A DNA stretch of 64,000 bases from Melioribacteraceae bacterium 4301-Me (GTDB lineage: Bacteria; Bacteroidota; Ignavibacteria; Ignavibacteriales; Melioribacteraceae): the NCBI GenBank assembly GCA_041538185.1, contig JBGORM010000006.1, forward strand, positions 1-64,000. The letters run 5' to 3'. The position numbers were made by a program, and so were the translations under genes. The notes under the pieces were generated by a model. The model searched no databases, was not told the origin of the DNA, and saw only the letters and a list, made by a program, of their open reading frames with translations. Each line of letters opens with the position of its first letter. Within the stretch, counting starts at the first letter, position 1. Positions 26,619 to 35,564 of the stretch are shown in pieces.

Positions 26619-28136
26619 ATGAAAGTAGCATATATTGCAAGCGAAGTTTTTCCCTATGCAAAAACCGGCGGCTTGGGCGATGTTGCCGGCACACTCCCAA
26701 AAGAACTCGCTAAACTTGGCAACGATGTTAAGGTATTCATGCCTAAATACAACCTCTTTAGTGAGATCGACTACGGTTTACATTACCAATGGAAAATTGG
26801 CGGCATCTTAATTCCAATTGCCGATAGAATTCATTCTGTGCACGTCCAAAAAGCTTATTTGCCAGAAAGCAACGGAAAGAAAAATTCGAAAGTTGAAATA
26901 TATTTTATTGATTGTCCATATTACTATTATAGATATCGGGTTTACACAGATGACCCAGATGAAGATGAGAGATTTATCCTTTTCTCGAAAAGTGTCTTAG
27001 AAGTTATCAAACGATTAAATTGGTCACCAGATATTATTCATTGTAACGATTGGCACACTGGAATTATTCCGTTATTAATTAAGGACCAACCACAAAGTGG
27101 TGAATTCTCATACAGCAATGAGAAAGTATTTGAAAGAACTGCAACCATTTTTACAATTCACAATATCGCTTACCAGGGTATATTCGATAAACACACTTTT
27201 GAAAAAGCCGGAATTAATCCAAAATATTTCCTTAACGGCGGTCACGGTGAATACTATGGCAAAGTTAGTTTTTTGAAAACAGGAATCATGGTATCAGATA
27301 TAATTAATACGGTAAGTGAAACCTATGCAAAAGAATTACTAACACCAGAGTATGGTTCAGGAATGGATCCTTTTTTGAACTTGCGGAAAGAAGATTTTTA
27401 CGGTGTGCTTAATGGTGTAGATTATAATATCTGGAATCCCGAAACAGATAAATTAATTCCTTATAATTATTCTAAAAACGATCTTTCAGGCAAATTAAAA
27501 AACAAAAAATACTTACTAGAAAATCTCGGACTAACTTTTGATGAGAACATTCCTCTGATTGGAATCATATCCCGATTGGTAGAACAAAAGGGATTCGATA
27601 TTTTAAATGAAGTATTAGATGAAATAATAACTCTTAATGCTCACTGGGTAATTTTAGGTAGCGGCAAGAGAAAATACGAGGAGATGTTTGCTCAGTTAGC
27701 TCAAAACCATCCAAAAAAATTTTCAGCATACATTGGCTATAATGATGAATTTGCTCATCTAATTGAAGCAGGAGCAGATATGATTTTGATGCCGTCGGTT
27801 TACGAGCCTTGCGGATTAAATCAAATTTACTCGCTAAAATATGGAACAGTGCCGATTGTAAGGAAAACAGGTGGACTTGCCGACACTGTACTTGATTGGC
27901 ATGAATGTCTTTCAGAAGGAAAAGAAATTGGTACTGGCTATTCATTTGTCAATTTCAGTGGTTCGGCTCTTTTGCAATCCTTAAAAACTGCTATCAATGA
28001 TTTTCATAACAAAGATTTATGGAGAAAAATTCAATTGAATGGAATGGAAAAAGATTATTCATGGCAAAAATCAGCTGAAAAATACATGGAACTTTATAAG
28101 AAAGCTACTAAAAGACTGAATAACGGCTCTTCTTAA
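26619..28136 (+). CDS. glgA: Glycogen synthase (ADP-glucose type)
   Basis: GT5-family transferase adding glucose from ADP-glucose to alpha-1,4-glucan. The N-terminal KTGGLGDV loop binds the donor. Later GIISRLVEQKGFDIL and PSVYEPCGLNQIYSLKYGTVPIVR form the second GT-B domain. ATG at 26619 chosen (MKVAYIASEVFPYAKTGG); a GTG nine bases earlier is possible. Length about 505. No other glg gene is adjacent. Confidence 0.94.
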   Translation: MKVAYIASEVFPYAKTGGLGDVAGTLPKELAKLGNDVKVFMPKYNLFSEIDYGLHYQWKIGGILIPIADRIHSVHVQKAYLPESNGKKNSKVEIYFIDCPYYYYRYRVYTDDPDEDERFILFSKSVLEVIKRLNWSPDIIHCNDWHTGIIPLLIKDQPQSGEFSYSNEKVFERTATIFTIHNIAYQGIFDKHTFEKAGINPKYFLNGGHGEYYGKVSFLKTGIMVSDIINTVSETYAKELLTPEYGSGMDPFLNLRKEDFYGVLNGVDYNIWNPETDKLIPYNYSKNDLSGKLKNKKYLLENLGLTFDENIPLIGIISRLVEQKGFDILNEVLDEIITLNAHWVILGSGKRKYEEMFAQLAQNHPKKFSAYIGYNDEFAHLIEAGADMILMPSVYEPCGLNQIYSLKYGTVPIVRKTGGLADTVLDWHECLSEGKEIGTGYSFVNFSGSALLQSLKTAINDFHNKDLWRKIQLNGMEKDYSWQKSAEKYMELYKKATKRLNNGSS

Positions 28137-28199
28137 ATAGTGGGAAAATCTAATAAAAGAATTAAAAAACTGAGCCGTGCTTTAAGAAATAGTGGTTCG

Positions 28200-29351
28200 T
28201 TAAAATAATTCAAGCAAATATCCCAGTAATGCACCACTTAAAACAATGTAAGCAGAGTTAACCTTCTTTATTCTTAACAATGCAACAGCACTTAATACTG
28301 CAATTAATGTTGTTCTCCAGTTTATGCCGTATAAAGAGTCTGCTAAAATTTCTATGCCGAGTTTTATTCCAACAACAAACATAACCGCTACTGCACTGGC
28401 ATTAACAGAATCCAGAAATTTAGAAAGATAAATTGATTTTCTTATTCGAGGTATGAGCGGATTTAAAATTAAAACAAAAATGAATGATGGAATTACAATA
28501 CCAGCTGTGGCTAAAATTGCACCTGTAATTTTAGAAATTTGGTATCCAATAAAAGTTGCAGATGAAAGTAACGGACCGGGTGTAAATTGCCCTACCGCAA
28601 TAGCATCTAATAGTACCTGTCTTGTAAGCCAGTGCAGTCCTTCAACAAATTCTCCATTAAAATATGCTACTAAAATGTATCCGCTGCCAAACCAAACAAT
28701 CCCAATTTTTAAACACGTTAAAAACAATTTTGTAAGTGATACTTCAGCTTTTTCTATTGATTGAATTACAGAATTAAAATTAAATAAAGAAATTAATGTA
28801 AGTGGAAAGAATGAATTTAGTTTGTTCTTATGTTCCGAAAACAAAAGAAACAGAGCGCCAAATATTCCACCAAAAAGAATAGAAAAAATTTCATTTACTC
28901 CGATTATATTAAAAAATGCTACTACGGCAGCAATTGAAAATAATTTCCAGCCTTTAGCAGCTTTCATTCCAAGTTTAACAACGGCATTCATTATTATAAC
29001 AATTACAGCGGGTTTAATTCCATAAAGAAAAGGTTCAACTTGAGGTAAGGTGCCATAAAGAAGATAGAAATAAGAAATGATGCCAGTAATCATTACAGCT
29101 GGAAACATAAAACTCAATCCCGATACCAAAGCTCCTAAAATACCTGCTTTGTGGTAACCGCAATGCATCGCCATCTCGGTCGAATTCGGTCCCGGAATCA
29201 GATTAGTGGCGCCAACCAAATCAAGAAAATGTTCTCGACTCATCCATTTTCGTTTGGTTACAATTTCTTCTTCAAACATTGCAATGTGTGCAGCAGGTCC
29301 GCCGAAAGCAATCAATCCAAGTTTAAGGAATACTTTTATTAATTCTATCAA
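28200..29351 (-). CDS. chrA: Chromate transporter (bidomain ChrA)
   Basis: A polytopic inner-membrane protein of 383 residues with two homologous halves. Each begins with a Phe-Gly-Gly/Gly-Ser-Gly region (KLGLIAFGGPAAHIAMF near the start; KIGIVWFGSGYILVAYF in the second half) and a later GPNSTEM or GQFTPGPL motif. This is the long ChrA form that exports chromate in studied bacteria. It is last in a run with doxX and the PadR-linked genes; co-regulation is inference. Confidence 0.88.
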   Translation of the reverse strand: MIELIKVFLKLGLIAFGGPAAHIAMFEEEIVTKRKWMSREHFLDLVGATNLIPGPNSTEMAMHCGYHKAGILGALVSGLSFMFPAVMITGIISYFYLLYGTLPQVEPFLYGIKPAVIVIIMNAVVKLGMKAAKGWKLFSIAAVVAFFNIIGVNEIFSILFGGIFGALFLLFSEHKNKLNSFFPLTLISLFNFNSVIQSIEKAEVSLTKLFLTCLKIGIVWFGSGYILVAYFNGEFVEGLHWLTRQVLLDAIAVGQFTPGPLLSSATFIGYQISKITGAILATAGIVIPSFIFVLILNPLIPRIRKSIYLSKFLDSVNASAVAVMFVVGIKLGIEILADSLYGINWRTTLIAVLSAVALLRIKKVNSAYIVLSGALLGYLLELF

Positions 29352-29366
29352 GATTAACTTTTTTAC

Positions 29367-29789
29367 TTATTTAAAAAACTTGTAGTCTAAAGAAATTTTC
29401 CCGGCTCCATTCAATAAAATAAAAATTAAACCGAACAGCATTGAAAAATCTGTTCGTGCTTCGTGTGCCATTTTCCAGAATCCATCATTAATCAGAATTG
29501 GAATTTTTGTAGAGATTATAGCAACGCTTATATTTATTATTAAAGGTATAGCAGCTATTCTTGTAAATAAACCTATCAATAATAAAAAGCCGAATATTAT
29601 CTCAACAACTCCAACAAATGGTGCAAAGAATTCCGGTGCAGGAATACCGATTTTTATAAATCTTCCAATGCCGAGCGTATCCTGGAAAAGAAATTTTTGG
29701 ATTCCTTCTGAAAAGAATACTGCACCGACAATTACTCTTATCAGCAATACTGATGATGGTACATCATCTTTATATAATTTTAGTTTCAT
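29367..29789 (-). CDS. DoxX-family membrane protein
   Basis: A 140-residue protein with about four hydrophobic segments, RVIVGAVFFSEGIQKFLF being the DoxX/SURF4 first helix. Family members take part in redox homeostasis or quinone-linked electron transfer, with no firm general function. It lies 15 bases before chrA. Confidence 0.8.
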   Translation of the reverse strand: MKLKLYKDDVPSSVLLIRVIVGAVFFSEGIQKFLFQDTLGIGRFIKIGIPAPEFFAPFVGVVEIIFGFLLLIGLFTRIAAIPLIINISVAIISTKIPILINDGFWKMAHEARTDFSMLFGLIFILLNGAGKISLDYKFFK

Positions 29790-29809
29790 ATTTCACTCTA
29801 TTTTTGGGC

Positions 29810-29908
29810 TGACTAAAAAGTAATATTTTTTAAAGAAATAGAACACAGAAAACACTGACTTTGACTGATTTTCACAGATTTTAAAATTGAAAAATTACTT
29901 TTTAGTCA
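29810..29908. repeat. 99-base inverted-repeat element between doxX and the hemerythrin gene
   Basis: A perfect 15-base inverted repeat (29810-29824 and 29894-29908: TGACTAAAAAGTAAT and its complement) encloses 69 bases with imperfect repeats of CACTGACTTTGACTG and TTTTCACAGATTTT. The right arm contains the hemerythrin stop codon. It could act as a terminator in this transcription unit or be a small non-autonomous mobile repeat. Confidence 0.7.
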
Positions 29909-30655
29909 CTCCCGAGCTTCTGAATCAGGTGTGAATTTAGATAAATCATAAATCCCAAGTCGTTTTTCAATGTTTGCTACTTTATCAACCATACTCTCAA
30001 AACCATCCTCTCCGAACAACTCGTGCTCTTTATCCTCAAACTCTTCGCCAAGAGAATCATATTCGTTTTGTGTTACAAGTTTTTTAAAAGCAGGAAACAA
30101 TACAGTATCTTCTCTTGCTTCGTGAGGATTATACATTTTTATAAATGAGTTTAGATAATTACTCAACAGCTTTTTATCTTCTTCGGTTTTCAAATTATTT
30201 TTAAAAAGATTTAATAATTTGTCAGTCAATTTTCTTCCGATTTTATGTTGAACTGTAAGAACATCAACAAGTTCAATAAGTGTATTTGCTTTTTTAAATC
30301 TGGGAAACAAAAAATCCTCTTCAAGTTTTTCGTGATAATCTTCGATGAAATTTCTTATGATTGCCGCTGAATCATGCACAATTTCTGGGGGAAAATCCAA
30401 TTTTGAATTTATTCTATCAATTATTTCCTGGTAAACTAAAAGGACCCGTTTAAGCACGCCGTGTTCTCGCATTAAATCTTCGGCTGGACTTACTTCTTCT
30501 TCACCCCCAATAGACGTAATTATTTTGCTTGCACTAAAATTTATATTTGCAAAAACAGTAGAACTAATTGCAGTAACTCCCAATACAAGTCCCGACTTCT
30601 TAATGAAGTCCCTTCTATTCCTGACTGCTGTCAGACAAGTTTGTTTATGTATCAT
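29906..30655 (-). CDS. Exported hemerythrin (HHE) domain protein
   Basis: A 249-residue protein with an N-terminal twin-arginine-like signal (NRRDFIKKSGLVLG) and a C-terminal four-helix hemerythrin HHE domain. The iron-ligand pattern is visible: MREHGVLKRV, DYHEKLEED, TVQHKIGRKL, and NPHEAREDTVLFP. Such domains bind O2 or react with NO and peroxide. It overlaps the ferredoxin gene upstream by 11 bases and belongs to the PadR-associated cluster. Confidence 0.87.
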   Translation of the reverse strand: MIHKQTCLTAVRNRRDFIKKSGLVLGVTAISSTVFANINFSASKIITSIGGEEEVSPAEDLMREHGVLKRVLLVYQEIIDRINSKLDFPPEIVHDSAAIIRNFIEDYHEKLEEDFLFPRFKKANTLIELVDVLTVQHKIGRKLTDKLLNLFKNNLKTEEDKKLLSNYLNSFIKMYNPHEAREDTVLFPAFKKLVTQNEYDSLGEEFEDKEHELFGEDGFESMVDKVANIEKRLGIYDLSKFTPDSEARE

Positions 30656-30965
30656 AAATTATCTCCTTGTAATAATGGTTTTGTGGTTTTGCTTCGTTTA
30701 TAATTTCAACAGCAGAAGTTGGACATTCTTCAACGCAAATCATACAGCCATTGCACAATTCTGAATTTTTCAAAAAAGGGAATGTCATCATTTTCTCTGG
30801 CAATAATTCTTTATTGGTTTTATTGTTGAATTCAAGATATGACAAATAATTACCTTCAATAGATTTCCCCTTGTGAATTCTCATATCGATTGCTTTTGTT
30901 AAACAAACATCCATACATATACCGCAGGAGATACAGTCTTTTGCATTTAACTTAAGCCTGTACAT
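30645..30965 (-). CDS. Ferredoxin with two [4Fe-4S] clusters
   Basis: A 106-residue protein with CISCGICMDVC near 14-24 and CNGCMICVEEC near 74-84, each followed by the remote proline cysteine. This is the bacterial 2[4Fe-4S] ferredoxin pattern, with an insertion of about 40 residues between clusters. It overlaps both neighbours, so electrons may pass between it and the hemerythrin or membrane protein (inference). Confidence 0.9.
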   Translation of the reverse strand: MYRLKLNAKDCISCGICMDVCLTKAIDMRIHKGKSIEGNYLSYLEFNNKTNKELLPEKMMTFPFLKNSELCNGCMICVEECPTSAVEIINEAKPQNHYYKEIIYDT

Positions 30966-31584
30966 TTTCTCTTTCCTTTATTTTGTCAGAAGGCAGTTTA
31001 GTAATTTGAAGGGAGAAATAATATAACGCCGCAATAAATGTTATGATTAATATCGCAAAAGTTATGTAAAAAACTACAGTAGAAAGTTCTGGATTAAGAT
31101 TTGACCGCAGGGATTTCATTATTTGCCAGAAAGGCTGTTTAGCTGCTGCATATTCGTCACCAGGTGCTTCCATCACCAATACATAACCTAAAAAATTTAG
31201 AAAAGCTCCGAAGGCAATTATGTAGTTGTTTATTTTCGATAGTTTATTATAATCCTCAGTGTTCCTGAAAACTTTGATAATGAGAGAAATTATTAAGACA
31301 ATCATACCAAACGGAACGAATGGCAAACCAATTTTAATATCTGCCATCAAATCGAGATTCACATTTAAGAAAATAAAGAGTATGGAAAAAAACAGCAGTC
31401 CGTCTCTAAGAACAATGTAGATTAGCCACCAGAGATCAGCTGCAACTCTCAAAGTCATTCTCGATAAGATTCGTTCAAAATATGGCCTGCCTATATGAAG
31501 CAGAGCCGAGATAATTGAAAAAAGAATTCCTAAATCGAGCAGTGTTTGAGCTGTCCATATTTCGAGTGCTTTGTAAGTGTTCAT
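30952..31584 (-). CDS. Unknown polytopic membrane protein
   Basis: A 210-residue protein with about five hydrophobic segments. I do not recognise the family. A histidine in ISALLHIGRPYF near 27 and an aromatic LWWLIYIVLRDG helix could bind a cofactor, but no haem or Fe-S motif is clear. Translational overlap with the ferredoxin suggests a membrane redox module. Confidence 0.6.
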   Translation of the reverse strand: MNTYKALEIWTAQTLLDLGILFSIISALLHIGRPYFERILSRMTLRVAADLWWLIYIVLRDGLLFFSILFIFLNVNLDLMADIKIGLPFVPFGMIVLIISLIIKVFRNTEDYNKLSKINNYIIAFGAFLNFLGYVLVMEAPGDEYAAAKQPFWQIMKSLRSNLNPELSTVVFYITFAILIITFIAALYYFSLQITKLPSDKIKERENVQA

Positions 31585-31597
31585 TTATTCCTCATTT

Positions 31598-31909
31598 TTA
31601 TTCTTCGTATAATTCGTCAACAAGTTCTTTTGCCTGTCTTTTGGCTTTATCTAAAATTTTTTTGCCGTTTTTTGTAATGGAATAATAACGGCGAATTTTT
31701 CCATTAACATTTTCGGTTTCGGATACCAAATAGCCCTGTTCTTCAAGTTTATGAAATATGGGGTATAATGTTCCGTAGGAAATCTGGTAGCCGTGTCGTT
31801 TTAACTCTTCACTAAACTCTTGTCCATATATTCTTTCCTTAGAAGCGTGATGGAGTATATGAACCTTAATAAAGCCAAGCAATAAGTCTTTTAATAATTT
31901 ATCTTCCAT
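31598..31909 (-). CDS. PadR-family transcriptional regulator
   Basis: A 103-residue winged-helix protein: LLGFIKVHILHHASKERIYGQEF and GYQISYGTLYPIFHKLEEQGYL contain the PadR helix-turn-helix and wing, and the tail is helical for dimerisation. PadR proteins are usually repressors of the adjacent gene and of their own. It is the first gene of the redox cluster and is preceded by a palindrome at 31938-31956. Confidence 0.88.
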   Translation of the reverse strand: MEDKLLKDLLLGFIKVHILHHASKERIYGQEFSEELKRHGYQISYGTLYPIFHKLEEQGYLVSETENVNGKIRRYYSITKNGKKILDKAKRQAKELVDELYEE

Positions 31910-31937
31910 AATAACTCCAAGAATTCTATCGAAAACT

Positions 31938-31956
31938 AATATCGATTTTCGATATT
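31938..31956. promoter_or_regulatory. Probable operator of the PadR regulator
   Basis: Perfect inverted repeat AATATCGA-ttt-TCGATATT, about 30 bases upstream of the padR start. A further partial half site (TATCGAAAA) lies at 31927-31935. Size and position suit autoregulation by a dimeric winged-helix protein. Confidence 0.6.
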
Positions 31957-32181
31957 GTCAATTTTTTTGATTCAAAAATTATCTTAATGAAATAACGAGC
32001 GTTGTTAAAAAAAGTGAACGAGAGAGAAGCAACTATTAATTTAATGGCAAAGCATTTTAGTTGGAGCGTTAAATAGAACAAAATAATTTCTCTCTATTTG
32101 CCCCATGGTTTGCTTTCAGTGTGAATTAGGTGTCATTAACTTTTTCAATAACCAAAATAATTCTTCAGAGTAATAAAATAA

Positions 32182-32235
32182 GAATTCACCACCCACCCAC
32201 GAATGGGAATCCACCACTTCGTGGGTGGTGAATTC
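32182..32235. repeat. 54-base hairpin with 14-base perfect arms
   Basis: Arms GAATTCACCACCCA and complement, with a 26-base loop that contains a second small hairpin CCCACGAATGGG (32196-32207). The complement of that inner 12-mer recurs at 54014-54025. No gene is near enough to call it a terminator, and it lacks a T tract. Confidence 0.7.
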
Positions 32236-32460
32236 ACAACTTCGTGGTTTGCTAATTTGAACTCACCTCCTAAGTCTGGTATGCCAAAAAAGTAAAGTAT
32301 TTCCTTGCAGTGCAGACTTTAGTCTGTGGACTTGCCTGCAGTAAGCTGGATTAAAAAATGCAATTATAATAACAGACTGAATTCTGTTCTACATCTTAGT
32401 TACACTCGAGCAAAGTAAATTTCCATAAATAAAGTTATTTTGAACAAGAATGTTTTTAAG

Positions 32461-32802
32461 GGTTTATTAGTTACATCACTGCTGTCCAAAATAATTTTGA
32501 AATCAAATCCCGAAGGGATGAATTACCAAATAAATTTAGAAAACTTCATGATTTTGGACTATTCTACTTGTCTTGTAAATCAATCCCTATCTCGTCCCTA
32601 CGGGACTTTTAACTTCAGTTTGATATTTATTATTCTATAACTATATAATTCCTAAAGGGATTACATTGGTTTATGCATAATCAAAGCTTTATTGTCCCCT
32701 CAGAACAAAATATTTTTAGGATAAAAAACAAAGAAATAGATTAAGTCCATTTAGGGACGAAATAAAAAATATATTGGACAGATATGGGTTTATTAGTTAC
32801 AT
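32461..32802 (+). mobile_element. Hairpin repeat element, copy B, with 16-17-base target duplication
   Basis: Element body 32477-32786, flanked by an exact direct repeat GGTTTATTAGTTACAT at 32461-32476 and 32787-32802. Ends are imperfect inverted repeats (TGTCCAAAATAATTTT and the complement of a similar sequence). The body is a chain of five small G/C hairpins, alternately GTCC...GGAC and ATCCC...GGGAT, in AT-rich DNA. It has no coding capacity. The target duplication shows that it inserted as a unit. Orientation is opposite to copies A and C. Confidence 0.85.
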
Positions 32803-32867
32803 ACTATGGAGAGAATAACTTATTTTGTTAATTGGGCATATTTTACTAAATTTGGTACCTTTACTAA

Positions 32868-33029
<162 letters not shown>

Positions 33030-33428
33030 TTGAAAAAGCAAGGTCTTTCTCCAAAAGAAAGAATAAAGAGCTCTAAACATTTTGAATTATTATATAAAGC
33101 AGGTAAAACTGTAGTTTCGGAGAATTTAAAAATAAAAGCAATTTTCTTAGCAGTTAAGAATACTGATGAGATAGGCGTTAAAGTTGCTTTTACAGTTTCA
33201 AAAAAAGCCGGTAAAGCTGTATGGAGAAATAGAGTAAAAAGGCTGCTAAAGGAAGCTTACAGATTAAACAAAACAATTTTAGCTTCGTTAGCAGAACAAA
33301 AGAATTTTTTGCTGCTCGTAGCGTTTTCAACTAATAATATTAATCAAAAAAAAAATAAAAAAATTTTTCTCGATGAAATTATGCCTAATATGATTGAACT
33401 TATGAACAAGATAAGAAATAGTTTGTAA
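33030..33428 (+). CDS. rnpA: Ribonuclease P protein component
   Basis: Protein subunit that helps the RNase P RNA bind pre-tRNA. The RNP motif [16 protein letters not shown] is visible in the centre. Length 132, start TTG directly after the rpmH stop. The RNA subunit gene is not in this window. Confidence 0.94.
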   Translation: MKKQGLSPKERIKSSKHFELLYKAGKTVVSENLKIKAIFLAVKNTDEIGVKVAFTVSKKAGKAVWRNRVKRLLKEAYRLNKTILASLAEQKNFLLLVAFSTNNINQKKNKKIFLDEIMPNMIELMNKIRNSL

Positions 33429-33429
33429 C

Positions 33430-33639
33430 ATGAAATATATTTTTATTTGGTTGGTAAGGCTTTATCAAAAATTAATATCTCCATTATTTCCCCCCTCATG
33501 CCGTTTTTACCCAACTTGTTCTGAATATGCAGTTCAAGCTTTTCAAAAGTATGGTGTGATTAAAGGGGGGTTAAAAGCCGGGTGGAGAATTTTAAGATGC
33601 AACCCTTTTAACAAAGGTGGTTACGACCCACTTGAATAA
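33430..33639 (+). CDS. yidD: Membrane protein insertion efficiency factor YidD
   Basis: A 69-residue protein with the signature [20 protein letters not shown] and [13 protein letters not shown], then [18 protein letters not shown]. It aids YidC-dependent insertion in studied bacteria. One base after rnpA. Confidence 0.95.
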   Translation: MKYIFIWLVRLYQKLISPLFPPSCRFYPTCSEYAVQAFQKYGVIKGGLKAGWRILRCNPFNKGGYDPLE

Positions 33640-33653
33640 GACTGGATACATAA

Positions 33654-35519
33654 ATGGATAAACAAACAGTAATTGCTTTTACACTTATTGGAATTATCTT
33701 AATAATTTGGCTGTATTTGAACTCACCACAACCTCCTCAACAAATACCGTCAAAAACAGATTCTACTCTTGTTGCCGCTGATACTTCTAAGATAAAAGAT
33801 AGCGTTAATACAAAAGTAAATGAGCAAATCAAAAAGACTCTGCCTCAAACAAAAGACACATCAGAATTTGCACCCGCTACTGCTAAAGAAAACATAATAA
33901 CAATTGAAACCGACTTGGTTAAAATGGAGCTTACTTCAAAAGGTGCACGAATAAGAAAATACTATTTAAAAAAATATAATACATGGTATTTCAATGAGTT
34001 TGATACAACCGACTTTTACAACAGACATGTACAACTGATTAACCCAATTAACGGTGGCGATTTCAATATTATTTTTGTTACAAAAGACGGTAAACTTGTA
34101 AATACAGCAGACCTTAACTTTCAATCAGATAAAAATAATTACTACTATAAAATCGCAAATAACGATTCATTAAGTATCAATTTTACATATACTTCACAAA
34201 ATAACAGAGCAATAGTAAAACACTTTACATTCTACGCAGACAATTATGCATCTAAAGTTGATATTGAAATGAAGAACATGCAAGATATAATCAGCAGCTT
34301 TAGATATGACGTAGTGTGGGCAAATGGAGTAAATTTTACAGAAAAAAATTCAGTTGACGAAGCAACCTATTCTGATGCGAGCGTTTTTTCTGGAGGCGAA
34401 TTACTTACTATAGATGCTAAATCCCCTAACGAACCGATTACAAAAGATTTGAACGGCAAGATTGACTGGGTTGCAATAAAAAGTAAATACTTCGCAATGA
34501 TTCTAGCACCTAAAAATCCAAGCGATGAGGGCGGTGCATATATTGAGGGTAAACATCTTACTTTAGGAGAAGGTGTTAGAGAACAATACAGCACAAGCTT
34601 AAAAATCCCTTTTAAAAATACCCAATTTCAAAAAGATTCTTTCTTGCTTTACCTTGGACCAATTGATTACGATATTCTCAAATCGTACAACAAAAACTTT
34701 CAGTCTATTTTTGATTTTGGAAGTTTCCTTGGTTTGACTTTTTTAATTAGACCGATATCTGAATATCTCTTTCTTCCGTTATTTAAGTTTTTGCACAGTT
34801 TTATTCCAAATTATGGTTTAGTAATAGTCATATTTTCTATTTTAATCAAACTCGCATTACATCCTCTTACAAGACAAAGCTACAAGTCAATGAAGAAGAT
34901 GCAGCTTCTTCAGCCTAAGATTGCAGAAATTAAAGAAAAATACAAAGATGACCAGCAGCGAATTCAGAAAGAAACGATGAAATTATACTCAACTTATGGA
35001 ATAAATCCAATGGGCGGCTGTTTACCTATGCTACTGCAAATGCCAATTTTAATTGCCCTGTGGAGTTTGTTTAAGGTAACAATTGAAATACGTCAGAAAC
35101 CCTTCTTTTTATGGATTAAAGACTTAGCTTCGCCAGATGTAATTTACAGAATGCCGTTCAAAATTCCAATTTTTGGAGTAGATATAATTAGCGGTACTGC
35201 ACTTTTATTGGGCGTTACAATGTTCATTCAACAAAAAATGAGCACAAAAGACCCATCGCAAAAAGCTTTAGTCTACGTTATGCCTATAATGTTCACCGCT
35301 TTATTTATGGGTTTCCCCTCGGGCTTAAATATATATTACTTAATGTTTAACTTATTATCTATTATTCAACAATACTTTATTAATCATTCTAAAAAAGATG
35401 GTGAATTAGTCCCAGTAAAAGATCCACACAAGAAAAAATCGGGTTTTATGGCAAGAATGATGGAAGCTGCCGAAAAGCAAGCTCAAGCTCAAAAAAAGTC
35501 CACTTATAGAAAAAAATAA
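33654..35519 (+). CDS. yidC: Membrane protein insertase YidC
   Basis: A 621-residue inner-membrane insertase of the 60-kDa type: an N-terminal anchor (TVIAFTLIGIILIIWLYL), a large periplasmic beta domain (about 60-350), then the conserved five-helix core with PLTRQSYKSMKKMQ and GINPMGGCLPMLLQMPI. The tail is basic. It follows yidD by 14 bases. Confidence 0.95.
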   Translation: MDKQTVIAFTLIGIILIIWLYLNSPQPPQQIPSKTDSTLVAADTSKIKDSVNTKVNEQIKKTLPQTKDTSEFAPATAKENIITIETDLVKMELTSKGARIRKYYLKKYNTWYFNEFDTTDFYNRHVQLINPINGGDFNIIFVTKDGKLVNTADLNFQSDKNNYYYKIANNDSLSINFTYTSQNNRAIVKHFTFYADNYASKVDIEMKNMQDIISSFRYDVVWANGVNFTEKNSVDEATYSDASVFSGGELLTIDAKSPNEPITKDLNGKIDWVAIKSKYFAMILAPKNPSDEGGAYIEGKHLTLGEGVREQYSTSLKIPFKNTQFQKDSFLLYLGPIDYDILKSYNKNFQSIFDFGSFLGLTFLIRPISEYLFLPLFKFLHSFIPNYGLVIVIFSILIKLALHPLTRQSYKSMKKMQLLQPKIAEIKEKYKDDQQRIQKETMKLYSTYGINPMGGCLPMLLQMPILIALWSLFKVTIEIRQKPFFLWIKDLASPDVIYRMPFKIPIFGVDIISGTALLLGVTMFIQQKMSTKDPSQKALVYVMPIMFTALFMGFPSGLNIYYLMFNLLSIIQQYFINHSKKDGELVPVKDPHKKKSGFMARMMEAAEKQAQAQKKSTYRKK

Positions 35520-35564
35520 TTTTAATTTTCGCTGGCAATATAATTAAGCCTGCTGAATTTGCTC

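Noticed and set aside
32440..32640. A 66-codon open frame upstream of rpmH
   Set aside because: It runs through the hairpin repeat, whose other copies do not maintain a reading frame; no domain.
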